IMG/VR virus record: IMGVR_UViG_3300020214_002438
Location: 1-22,166 of that record
Origin: a virus
Length of the DNA stretch: 22,166 nucleotides
Reading direction: 5' to 3' (one strand)
Positions 17,001-19,955 of the stretch are shown one piece after another. The translations under genes were made by a program, and so were the position numbers. Below the pieces are notes generated by a model. It did no database searches. It saw nothing but the letters and a program-made list of their open reading frames with translations, and had not been told where the DNA came from. The stretch's first letter is position 1. Each line of letters starts with the position of its first letter.

Positions 17001-17395
17001 ATGGACCACTCCTGCTCCATGCCGAAGAACGACACGTTGGCGAAAGCCTCCCTGCCCTTCTCCGCCTTGAGGTTGAACTGCACCCTTGCGTAGAGGCCAC
17101 CTATGCCCGCCTTGCGCATCTTTGCCGGCAGGCGCGGGTCGTTGGGCCCGACCTCGTAGATCTCGAGCACCTTGCCGATCGGGGAGTTCCAGTCGTGGCC
17201 CCAGACGACGCGAGGCTTCCTGCGCTTGAGGGACGAGGTAAAGCACCCCGGCAGACAGATGTCACCCACGGCGTCCTTGTTGCCGACGCCGGCGACGAAC
17301 GCCTCGACTATGCCCTGCGCCTCATCGACGTTTATCTGACCGTTGAGAGACTTGTAGAGGTAGTCCAGATCGTCGGAGGTTTGCTGGTTGGTCAT
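2075..17395 (-). CDS. Giant phage ORF, 5106 aa: N-terminal HK97-family prohead protease fused to a multi-module putative polyprotein
   Basis: One uninterrupted 15.3-kb frame. Residues 1-177 are an HK97-type capsid maturation protease, a serine protease that normally cleaves scaffold and capsid protein during head assembly. Then come a conserved phage domain of unknown function (195-292), a His/Cys cluster (419-440), a Pro-rich linker (591-678), charged helical segments, a tandem sigma-region-4-like module (1200-1329), a third HTH (1531-1580), a coiled coil (about 1816-1886), large unrecognised alpha/beta segments, a DEDDh exonuclease (3333-3606), a Gly/Pro linker (about 3660-3698), and helical modules with an internal duplication (4331-4371 and 5002-5042). 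About 15 copies of a D-x-x-A-G-M motif separate the modules. The ordinary protease of this family is about 200 aa. The gene sits after the portal as expected. The start has only a weak upstream CGAGAC. A polyprotein processed by its own protease is inference; a single structural protein is the alternative. Confidence 0.9.
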   Translation of the reverse strand: MTNQQTSDDLDYLYKSLNGQINVDEAQGIVEAFVAGVGNKDAVGDICLPGCFTSSLKRRKPRVVWGHDWNSPIGKVLEIYEVGPNDPRLPAKMRKAGIGGLYARVQFNLKAEKGREAFANVSFFGMEQEWSIGYKTLDAVFDPVQTANLLKEVELYEVSPVLHGANQLTGTISIKADEAETQTKEGQEKAGKPVLRDPKGGLTAAGRAHFKRTEGANLKPGVMGAADTPEKMRRKGSFLTRFFTNPSGPMKKPNGKPSRLALSAAAWGEPVPQNASDASALAAKGRRLLERYENSKKNKKKDDADSVENKNYVAAIYSATSAQQNETFGRASELTRALAARFGGPVRLVTADNDIAVFEMGAGASVETMRVAYHYDGDEFMFGTAQQVKPETVYIPINQTTSGQTVGGVTTGITPNVGHHAGHVGHEGHCCPSCGNGGNCDASVALTRGESPRIAFMKLKSLGDQLNFEVVPVNGGFLLKGFGFLSVEAQNFVVNKIEQGMSRKFVNPTGMAMRRGLGVPNIGGAVRGFNVDMNPFTARDADLDKLVLEGNPLVNMGRGVPDPTPFGIPDGPRFGDPNIPRVSDRMNQRRPLMMPAVPEPTEVPEPAKEPKPVTEPSPFVPKPNRPPTPVPQPEPETEPVVPVPVPEPEREPVPVRPQPIRPTVPVRPLVPTGRRRIPKRLAEDLARADSFDRPSRQTRQRRLRDQGIDEMRRLMLLDGPEAGMSNQDSRPFVGRTDIESREREFYELMLDERRADDARTTGDTSVLRPRILDDILEYLGDENEDDPDYVPSADEIASLAQELAEEAVEKFINEDYYVGGSSSNPVYRGRNNRDLWPRRDEIFRKFSGGDGEAGMSRGGGGPDELADRFRQAREEREQPGSRGLDDDTSAMFRQAEDSLRGSFRPKTNEVDRYEYSDRDNINAMRSQAEIMRTDYNDEEAAQLFEQAADILEDRLAMPKDGEIVDDGTEVERELLEAERIGLANLSARREKMRDSGMSPDYSVRSPSWRGQGEFWLDTSTGRIFYRDSTDFEDGDGFDGEFVDIAGVQSQDADWIRESLLANWDSIGFNARGDFVYRGVDFGQAMDPNDPPPPLDNRGELIPNQEVVIFSAEQIASRPRTRDDDIVDGEIVDGDAGMAGPNRNRRRGRAVRIDSEETLEEVFRRRRNGEDISDMMEDIDLPNPGDRAITDPPPGADAGMAGRARTREENADLGRRIWLARTHDKLSLDEAGRRFRTSRQRARQLELLHHKYLRNLGQYHANRLARAMVDDPMTGLTDAEADLLRRRLDGELLEEAAERLRTDRFAIRRMEQLALAKLRNRMIDDGPSGAMAPSRGGRAVDAARPKAPGAERPGSRRRRNAVDPSFIEILDSLKESGEDGLTNAQRVRLAALMRFRRVISNKIDQLMVGGSRRRRLSAVAPEVDQLNKSMRGPFSSLAEAAKITTGSPRDFVSSAIKVANGEQDPLDIDGPINVQVFEALRATNDDFAAVARSLGMDEEVVRLRAAAHTLRLLASAMPVRMGVHRRLESSGDALTSIERYIVRAWLNGASDLDIAERMGDGFDAARVGATKVTALTKLRVDVNSPEMRSRVVDGRIFYDEFGLFVELTDDAGVTTYNRIGDGPMSMMDDDASGGMSAPKRRVVFADFGDGGREYVVTRTVQRDRANPSMESVMMMPVRGDDQATVSTLIGRQLLGDDRGANLEFPAILLKSDGRITGVADLSGNAVRFYGSRVINGSTPRVAERVDAIRANDSAARTKMDQDVEGAERRLRGLMRALDHLISTGDWIGGDANVTGRVPEYATMMRYGLDSDDDGTPITPRNRTKEQFELDEAEFFLSRYPNASDDRVEQHVQQATSDRLAQVSRKVDIAKKELDRLQHVRDSKEVRRSQNVVDLETLDDETARMLADETRFLASMSGQDYDAAGVSKGADGFAYVVHKGPDRLSGGVLDPRMSAGVAGRAGSVAGQGDTRGANRTYVARFLQSAEAKSDMVRHSSDLAARIARGEAVVTAHPSIRGALRAQSQLLSRAFGEGGVLNMENFDEARVAAIVADVNRFVDAQKRDLQRYQKIRDSLTKFGGRDMDQMLSAESDATRAVGSLNFYGRYADFDLPRDIVSFSPGFTDGLTRRWTPVDETMLDRWELTGSLRGGAFLAAGRLDAEIVRGGLLGPSGESQIIAPLKPLIGISTPVRITDDVAPSDPKFLVQSLGPALMARAIKMHKRDGFVDIETVLTDPDLAPQGYVARTGDAEAGMAALEPRRPILDERGRLDPVLTRDEAYLDDREERGLPDGPMQRLLVPQTPSTFIEAPPGDLTPETRRAPWAIGYTSSEADIAIGLDEDYPERLVHVVAPSALPPDNAKFPVSESGPHLMLDREPLDFLVHVLNDINRMTVEEREASERSLSDRGFEIERSEFDPPDDFTPRERHPTYLVVDIRGEPQLQGPTGTGTTRIIRVREILRFRLSSQADESQPGGGPFWRRIDPEAVARGEPGRTTTESLGYMDFVIDVDPTYDGDLLDGEREVRIKPESIIGRIVSAEELSVSSHVTRQIYQGDGVRFMRYPRPYGRSGGDAEAGMALAPRTADLVARTEKYFPSDDRNDWLIPESVMPDREQAELLGLLRDALGGKGLTLGGEQRWRMLLLKAESLRRVQSLRGELPHERDEIGVSMYDTFAADTDTGYGQLIPFVEPGTTTHIRYDKSGNPVEYIPVRIGRSIADAATFEYHPASQVKYALILSGRQLRTWNHPEGTAPGVSRRVASWDDEGVELDVLSEEIRFQASRTRQMDELLGFTGDSPQKIIFALRRAASDKSPRLRDRFVYDPYGYVVLSDAPWREEDSVVALRRSENFADLQRLIAGIKKDEKSVKVTQVVGYKPGSKTRPSLVDRVIRSPRVVSGVVDEITGEFVLDGNGTPHVVGYLPDGSPIAVEISDLVYDRVSPRRADDEFSPSRNRAPGGDAEAGMSSPTKSNLYNYIRMRLRGDGDDQDRDYIEISNLPGTARARDGGAFDTSPAGIIRRIVAAVRKRDRDAGGKVGLVFSYPSSVKDKPGVKEDRNRTIFNPLVVYGEYDKTIGETRILVTDDRGITRLVPMSQVDLSKLATDEERLGDHSSNYDVQVGDLNAYVVGDEYVDGKKQRRVFSTDRMKPAKRDDNESTKPGPATSQPTAGTTSRAAGSPDTREIPIVASDADDDNLAGQIETRPDEFDAVTLDPRPEYVAPGAGVDGAKPTAREVAWGLARNDPKAIKAGRADEKRLWERIKLGTQKWIETWKARAVTDEETGEEVIDPKTGHVALRTPFRKAWRPWGNPIGPDGRELPTGIKAEMDRIRSWPEFMNFIKRKKLVFVDWETTGIPIGEIDTGRPLQVGIIVVENGDFANPKRLEVWIDPAGTPLSDWTKKNVKKNGIPVGQALATTPGEFVPVDEARRRIAEVVGADAIIISHNLRNFDMSLWKEVMGEYPIAGWMDTLAIANWVFHIDSYRFKQIQAHLNDSPSAKSGKKNYDRDMNPFVNWISKAITIRGRHPLFPRARSWGGRGGKPDALDRIGRRATGPLKYIPTLKKEGLGQWYPRFFSSNALEALARYFGVPAEAGHDAVADINVTAKVFLEMVALAERWGRADQMFDPELVRWAQAQVDEQYAADLEAWRRQSGITERPRERLFDPEAPTEPSGGDAPGEPRPGGGGGGASTPPGGGDTRPPGGGGMPPTDDGDPNRRLLYQTAYGVRVYETPTGIHYEFKSVSPKEGPSSATVAFATFNEVREGGFAIEFNYGRNPDGSTAAYRIISIELTTKSGISGSEAAGPNDLVVHGIDLADGKLKKFDFAQINAGGNTPPRPSELTELPANIYGVRTAAGPGGKPTTPAQYADHMRRRAFGRRRSPDGPIAGMAGLTNRDGATDSSSYWVATTDDVAMADMSDVELSERLAAHRLRFENAFHSGPSSNAAMSRALDSVAAANRVMRIRSNDSTDQNGFSVSMGRMGYKLTGEFRAPPGVMDGSYELPGEFVADRAELARNANLSLMLDYSVANGEIAEALERVSRLSRVPRSELLGRLSTHDYSMYSDAIASRAFRNTSEMVSDGVATPSSLGMIIDPASDPASAARAVDSALRRLGINALDISNGLRRGGRNYAQSEADDLINQFNESVSDLFSFDHDGRRSDPEFRVKSDAIKDKIRDLSDEIRRRHLSSPQTDAEAGMGNPDPDLRRLMSEFTRLAPSMNFEAATDAGFDEDWKRLSDQIIDDFVRRPGRGTEQAFSSFGDALKGRASAVGRAIDRIIDPSKAPIPANSQLGREVVKSTAKILALIYDLRFGSTDMLGLLASTPGAGPGSGVSGLDVTYKMIDSGAAVLFARGGRRALVAYLVEAVSLGLVPAYRAMGILDRLSPSPRTAAISSGAEAAMGRSGGSSPFGDADGIPILSGSKWFDSRLHAMFGSANYEKIATSFGNRFRTLPDRSWNSPTDDDLVDIYHYATMLNHDSMIEDLVIRGDRVDAVDFSQFDVADAGQTPVGVTGVIERVASFTGLPAAQVLGFVERGRDVALVRRLAAMDPESRIEHANAMRRRRAFMRLVEQKKGELGDDFPLWMAEASIRRDREESRSGVFGNDFAELMDDETNRFYGETPASALKNISRFLGMDKPPTKMTQSEPRRDGEAGMAGKKPFIRQRYDFKPVDGGFVIIDTDNRNAISSRVFKDRREALRGAERMDRGDKTFDPFAPPPSEPKTATEVVAEDPRMQEMSDPGRRPTLFDDDGDANAGMSSTGLPSTLRFVARNSGKQQVSMDNVRSAMSEYESGRASIPFPSPDDAPVSRLIGGYASSDSALHTVLGRIEQLAPTDDSAAKQEEMRGLVQNLSKLQRRRNYFYNQLMERLDPGDPDFETLESWHSQRAGIARESSSRFGVGSLPVYILPRGAETDDAQAGANSPSYMRASGDVSSLEVVSNDAADRIGSLIGSSDYSVRERYDEVIRSVQRDVARISRMTGQSMVKFGQNSVRIGAQLLAMADRTDGSDRELLRRELISAGLSRMLSDGGVRLGLAYLVNAVDVGLLTHSQAKEILRRERRKANKPRTEMTKPEGLMARGQMSRLVSELMGPGLSSKSAETAARGKRLSMITETVGSVLAE
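2270..2392 (-). other. Helical module copy 2 (internal duplication)
   Basis: Residues 5002-5042: A-G-L-S-R-M-L-S-D-G-G-V-R-L-G-L-A-Y-L-V-N-A-V and then D-V-G-L-L-T. It is the counterpart of residues 4331-4371. It lies in the last module of the giant ORF, after the degenerate A-Q-A-G-A motif. Confidence 0.6.
4283..4405 (-). other. Helical module copy 1 (internal duplication)
   Basis: Residues 4331-4371: S-G-A-A-V-L-F-A-R-G-G-R-R-A-L-V-A-Y-L-V-E-A-V and then S-L-G-L-V-P. It aligns without gaps to residues 5002-5042 (pattern G-G-x-R-x-x-x-A-Y-L-V-x-A-V-x-x-G-L). The sequence is helical and amphipathic. Function unknown. Confidence 0.6.
6300..6415 (-). other. Gly/Pro-rich disordered linker after the exonuclease
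   Basis: Residues about 3660-3698 contain runs such as PGGGGGGASTPPGGG and PPGGGGMPP. It joins the exonuclease to a small beta-rich segment (about 3700-3800) within one module. Confidence 0.75.
6578..7399 (-). other. DEDDh (DnaQ/RNase T-like) 3'-5' exonuclease domain
   Basis: Residues about 3333-3606. All three Exo motifs are present: Exo I F-V-D-W-E-T-T-G (Asp3339, Glu3341), Exo II S-H-N-L-R-N-F-D (Asp3440), and Exo III G-H-D-A-V-A-D (His3584, Asp3589), the set for two-metal-ion DEDDh exonucleases. About 60 residues of basic insert lie between Exo II and III. The last part has E-A-L-A-R-Y-F-G-V-P, typical of the helix before Exo III. Known members trim single-stranded DNA or RNA or proofread. 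It sits inside a 920-residue inter-motif module. An active nuclease fused into a head-gene ORF is unusual. Confidence 0.88.
12656..12805 (-). other. Third HTH-like segment (sigma-4/LuxR-like)
   Basis: Residues about 1531-1580 read A-L-T-S-I-E-R-Y-I-V-R-A-W-L-N-G, D-L-D-I-A-E-R-M-G and, after a short gap, A-L-T-K-L-R. This fits the L-T-x-x-E-x-x-V-L-x-x-x-x-x-G-x-x-x-x-x-I-A-x-x-L pattern of LuxR and sigma region 4 HTHs. Similarity is weaker than in the preceding module, and the recognition helix region is not typical. Confidence 0.35.
13409..13798 (-). other. Module with two HTH segments resembling sigma-70 region 4
   Basis: Residues 1200-1329, bounded on both sides by the A-G-M motif. Segment one (1225-1256) has L-S-L-D-E-A-G-R-R-F then T-S-R-Q-R-A-R-Q-L-E and K-Y-L-R-N-L, closely following the sigma region 4.2 pattern L-E-E-x-G-x-x-F-x-V-T-R-E-R-x-R-Q-I-E-x-x-A-L-x-K-L. 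Segment two (1275-1320) has L-T-D-A-E-A-D-L-L-R-x-R, L-x-E-A-A-E-R-L, R-R-M-E-Q-L-A-L-A-K-L-R, like region 4.1 plus 4.2. DNA or RNA-polymerase binding is inferred; no region 2 is visible. Confidence 0.55.
15362..15625 (-). other. Pro/Glu/Val-rich extended linker
   Basis: Residues about 591-678 are dominated by P-x-P repeats with Glu, Val and Arg (for example PVPVPVPEPEREPVPVRP). This is an extended, rigid, disordered spacer. It separates the protease-linked N-terminal part from the first A-G-M motif (Met724), so it may keep the protease mobile relative to the rest. Confidence 0.8.
16076..16141 (-). other. His/Cys-rich putative metal-binding cluster
   Basis: Residues 419-440 read H-H-A-G-H-V-G-H-E-G-H-C-C-P-S-C-G-N-G-G-N-C: five histidines and four cysteines in 22 residues. 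It follows a small alpha/beta-looking segment (311-400). The density of ligands suggests Zn or another transition metal; no named family is recognised. Confidence 0.55.
16520..16813 (-). other. Conserved phage domain of unknown function (DUF6321-like)
   Basis: Residues 195-292 contain R-D-P-K-G-G-L-T-A-A-G-R, G-A-N-L-K-P-G, K-G-S-F-L-T-R-F-F-T-N-P-S-G-P-M and L-A-L-S-A-x-A-W-G-E-P-V-P. I associate this signature with a short domain recurrent in phage genomes, which I believe is DUF6321; the exact accession is from memory. It is highly basic and lies directly after the protease. Function unknown. Confidence 0.6.
16865..17395 (-). other. HK97-family prohead (capsid maturation) protease domain
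   Basis: Residues 1-177 of the giant ORF. Visible family hallmarks: V-x-A-F-V-A-G-V-G-N-K-D-A-V-G-D near 31-45, G-C-F-T-S-S-L at 50-56, the catalytic-His motif V-V-W-G-H-D (His67) followed by S-P-I-G-K, the catalytic-Ser motif E-W-S-I-G-Y (Ser131), and the terminal E-L-Y-E-V-S-P-V-L-H-G-A-N (154-166). Order and spacing match caudoviral U35-type prohead proteases, and the location just after the portal agrees. Known role: cleaves scaffold/delta domains inside the prohead. Here it could also act on the D-x-x-A-G-M motifs of its own C-terminal extension, which is a proposal. Confidence 0.92.
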
Positions 17396-17452
17396 GTCTC
17401 GTTACATAATAAACGACGAGAATTGTTTCTGGCGTAAGGTTTTCGTATTCGT

Positions 17453-17481
17453 TTTAGTAAACTCAAACGCTGTTTACTAAA
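17453..17481. promoter_or_regulatory. Perfect 10-bp inverted repeat in the AT-rich gap between portal and giant ORF
   Basis: TTTAGTAAAC (17453-17462), a 9-base spacer, then GTTTACTAAA (17472-17481), immediately after the portal stop codon. The arms match perfectly, and the 86-bp gap is AT-rich against GC-rich surroundings. On the minus transcript the hairpin stem has only two G-C pairs and no U-tract follows, so a strong intrinsic terminator is unlikely. It may be an operator, a processing hairpin or an attenuator. Minus-strand TATTAT just before the giant ORF start may be a -10 element, without a clear -35. Confidence 0.6.
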
Positions 17482-19701
17482 TCAGAACCCGAACCTCACT
17501 TTGCACCGGCAATTTATCGTCAAGTTGATCGCCGCCATCGGATCACCCGGGTACCTGATGGAGTTTCCGCCGAAGACGAACGGCTCGTAAATCGGCACCG
17601 TCTCGCCGTGCATGGCGGCGTGCTCGGGCCTGACCTTCGCGTCTTTTTCCGATACCCAGGTTTTCGTGGCTGCGCCGACCGAGCGACCTGCGTAGAACGC
17701 CCCGGCGTTGTAGGCGGTGTGGGACTCGTGCTCCGCCGTCCTCCTCTTCCGCTTGGACAGCAGGTTGACGAATATCGCCAGCAGGGCGGCCTTCAGCATC
17801 CCCATCTTGTCCTCGCCGTCGCCGAGGGAGAGCGATATCAGCACGGCACCCTCTATTTCCTTGGCGGTGGTGGCGTTCATCTGCTGGAATCTCTCGATCT
17901 GTTCCTTTAGGTGCTCCGCCGCCTCCTTCTCGTCTATCTCGGCCTGCATTCCGACCTCCTGGGAGACGAGCGTCGCGGCGTCGTTCATTATCCCGCTGAG
18001 GATCGGGCGCATGTCCTCCGCCAGCTGCTTATCCCATATCCTCTGGTCGAAGATGCTCTCGTAGTCAAGGCTCCCCGCCTCCAGCGACTTCCTCGATTTG
18101 GAGCCGGCGGCTTTCTCGAGTATCACCCTCTGCTGGCGCTCCACGAAACGCTCAAGGGACGAGTCCAGTATCTCGGTCCACCTGTCGAGTGAGTTCTCGG
18201 CCTTCTCGTCCCATTCGTCCCACAGCGATTTCGTCGTCACCTGGTCACCGAACGCCGACGCCTGCGCCATCTGCCCGGCTTGCGCTGCCGCGACCTCCTC
18301 CGCCTGCAGCGCCGCCGTCATGCCCTCCTGCGGGGCGGGTGCGACCCCCTCGACTGCCGGGGCGCCCGGAACCGGTGGCATTTGCCCCATGCCGGGAATC
18401 ATCGGTCCGCCAGGCATTCCGGCCGGCGGTGGCGCCCCGCCCATGCCGGGGATGCCCATCTGCTGCTGCACGAACTTCTTGTTCGTGTAGCCGATCGGGG
18501 TTAGGTTCGGGTTGGCGAGCATGGCGTTCATCAGCTCGGAGTCGATCACTTTGCGCCCTGCGCCCTCCCTGTACTCGTTGCCGCTGATGAGACCCGTCTG
18601 GTACTCGGTCATCAGGTACCTGTCCCTCTCCTGCTTGTAGAGAACGAGGACCGGCACGTCGGTCACGTCGAAGTCGATGTAGTACTGGTCGTCCAGTTCG
18701 TCCAGGGCCCTCGCGATCGTCTCGAGGTGGGGGAGCATCGTCTCGTTCCAGAACACCTTGTGCTCCTCGGCGGCGTTGGCGAACGTCCGGCCGGCGGCGT
18801 TGCCGATCACGGACTCGGGGACTCCGAAGGCGGCGAGAATCTCCTCCTTCTGTATCTGGCGCATCTGCACGTAGTTTGCGTCCCTCGGGCTTTGGCCGGT
18901 GTCCACGAAGTCGACGCCCTCGTCCGAGGACAGCACGGTCACGGCCCCCGCCCTAGCGACGTTTCCCCTGAACCGGTTGCGCAACTCGTCCTTGTCGTCG
19001 TCGTCTATCTCGCCCCTGACGACCAGCAGGCCGCCCGGCCTACCGTCGTTGAGCAGGAAGTTCCTGTTGTAGAGCTTGGAGAGATTCTCTATCTCTATGG
19101 CTATGCCAGCGGACTCCATTGGCGTGAGCGACAGGTACGGGTCGAGGGGGTGCGGCTTCCTGATCCACACCACGTCGTCCGGTTTTAGCGTCACCTTCGT
19201 TCCGTTGCGCATGTCCACCTCGAAGCCGGACACGAACTTCTTCGGGTCGGGTATCGGGGCGGTGTGCTGGGGTGGGAGCAACTGGAGGGCGATCAGCTCG
19301 CCGTCGCGCCCCCTGATCTTCTCGATGAAGGCCCCGCGCGACGACATGAGCAGTTGCGACGACAACCTGTAGCGGAACACGAACGAGTTCTCCCCCATGT
19401 TCGCCTTGGTGTTGAAGATGTCCAGTATCTTCCTGTCCGTCTTCCTGACCACTCTCCCCGATGGGTTGTTGTCCTCCCGCAGGATCATGGGTAGGCGAGA
19501 TTGGTTCCCGGAAATCGCGTCGATGCAACGATTCACCCAGGTGACCTTCTGGAATCCCTCGCGGTATGCGCGCTCGATGTCCCACGAGTCCCTGTACGGC
19601 CTGCCGACCTGCGATGGGTTGTAGGCCACCGGGGCGCCAGGATTCAGCGCCTTTGTCCTGTCAGTTCCGAGGTTCTTGTTGGTTCGGGAGTTCCACGCCA
19701 T
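17482..19701 (-). CDS. Portal protein with C-terminal MuF-like head morphogenesis domain, 739 aa
   Basis: The dodecameric portal is the DNA channel at one capsid vertex and docks the terminase. Residues about 40-400 match HK97-type portals: W-V-N-R-C-I-D-A-I-S near the N-terminus, L-D-P-Y-L-S-L-T-P-M-E-S-A, R-P-G-G-L-L-V and E-I-L-A-A-F-G-V-P-E-S-V-I-G. A Gly/Pro/Met/Ala-rich linker follows (about 415-490). After a coiled, helical segment the C-terminus carries W-V-S-E-K-D-A-K-V-R-P-E-H, a Y-P-G-D-P turn and terminal I-N-C-R-C-K-V, typical of the Mu gpF/SPP1 gp7 minor head family. Separate portal and MuF genes are common, so this is a fusion. Length exceeds ordinary HK97 portals (about 400-500 aa). 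AAGGAG lies 12 bases before the ATG, inside the previous gene's end. Confidence 0.93.
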   Translation of the reverse strand: MAWNSRTNKNLGTDRTKALNPGAPVAYNPSQVGRPYRDSWDIERAYREGFQKVTWVNRCIDAISGNQSRLPMILREDNNPSGRVVRKTDRKILDIFNTKANMGENSFVFRYRLSSQLLMSSRGAFIEKIRGRDGELIALQLLPPQHTAPIPDPKKFVSGFEVDMRNGTKVTLKPDDVVWIRKPHPLDPYLSLTPMESAGIAIEIENLSKLYNRNFLLNDGRPGGLLVVRGEIDDDDKDELRNRFRGNVARAGAVTVLSSDEGVDFVDTGQSPRDANYVQMRQIQKEEILAAFGVPESVIGNAAGRTFANAAEEHKVFWNETMLPHLETIARALDELDDQYYIDFDVTDVPVLVLYKQERDRYLMTEYQTGLISGNEYREGAGRKVIDSELMNAMLANPNLTPIGYTNKKFVQQQMGIPGMGGAPPPAGMPGGPMIPGMGQMPPVPGAPAVEGVAPAPQEGMTAALQAEEVAAAQAGQMAQASAFGDQVTTKSLWDEWDEKAENSLDRWTEILDSSLERFVERQQRVILEKAAGSKSRKSLEAGSLDYESIFDQRIWDKQLAEDMRPILSGIMNDAATLVSQEVGMQAEIDEKEAAEHLKEQIERFQQMNATTAKEIEGAVLISLSLGDGEDKMGMLKAALLAIFVNLLSKRKRRTAEHESHTAYNAGAFYAGRSVGAATKTWVSEKDAKVRPEHAAMHGETVPIYEPFVFGGNSIRYPGDPMAAINLTINCRCKVRFGF

Positions 19702-19710
19702 TTTCTATGA

Positions 19711-19890
19711 TTACTCCTTGCCGAGCAGATAGCCGACCGCCCCCGCAGTGACCCCGAATACGATGAAGCCGAGCGGTGGGTTGATCAAGAAGGTTCCTAT
19801 TGCCGTAAACAGTATAAATGAAGACATCAGCAAGTTAGCGACTGATTGTCTCGTGGCTATCCTCTGGAGAGCTATTTGGAATTTGTTCAT
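19711..19890 (-). CDS. Small two-helix membrane protein, 59 aa
   Basis: Not recognised. After a short basic amphipathic N-terminus there are two hydrophobic segments, N-L-L-M-S-S-F-I-L-F-T-A-I-G-T-F-L-I and G-F-I-V-F-G-V-T-A-G-A-V-G-Y-L-L, linked by a short N-P-P turn, so it is probably a hairpin inner-membrane protein. A holin-like or superinfection role is possible but unsupported. The ATG at 19890 is chosen; an in-frame GTG at 19923 would add 11 residues but has no Shine-Dalgarno, while AGGA lies 12 bases before the ATG. It is the first gene of the leftward operon, ending 9 bases before the portal start and carrying the portal's AAGGAG within its last codons. Confidence 0.6.
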   Translation of the reverse strand: MNKFQIALQRIATRQSVANLLMSSFILFTAIGTFLINPPLGFIVFGVTAGAVGYLLGKE

Positions 19891-19924
19891 GGCGGATTTA
19901 CGTCCTGGAATTTGTGCCGACACC

Positions 19925-19930
19925 TATAAT
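19925..19930 (+). promoter_or_regulatory. Candidate -10 element TATAAT upstream of terL
   Basis: A perfect TATAAT lies 26 bases before the terL ATG in the short divergent gap. No good -35 hexamer is present at 16-18 bp spacing, so it may need an activator or a phage factor, or be a chance match. AT-rich sequence around it stands out in this GC-rich genome. Confidence 0.4.
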
Positions 19931-19949
19931 GTAGTACCCGGACAAGCTC

Positions 19950-19953
19950 GGAG
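19950..19953 (+). promoter_or_regulatory. GGAG Shine-Dalgarno at the terL start
   Basis: GGAG lies two bases before the first ATG (19956) and five before the second (19959). Normal spacing favours the second ATG, so TerL may be 436 rather than 437 aa. Confidence 0.5.
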
Positions 19954-19955
19954 CG

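Noticed and set aside
14246-17437. 1063-aa open frame on the plus strand
   Set aside because: It lies entirely antisense to the protease and following modules of the giant ORF, which has clear family motifs. The translation is Arg/His/Val-rich with no recognisable domain, as expected for a complementary frame in GC-rich coding DNA.
17453-17481. Inverted repeat as a rho-independent terminator for the portal gene
   Set aside because: The stem is AT-rich with only two G-C pairs, and no U-tract follows on the minus transcript; kept only as a regulatory inverted repeat.
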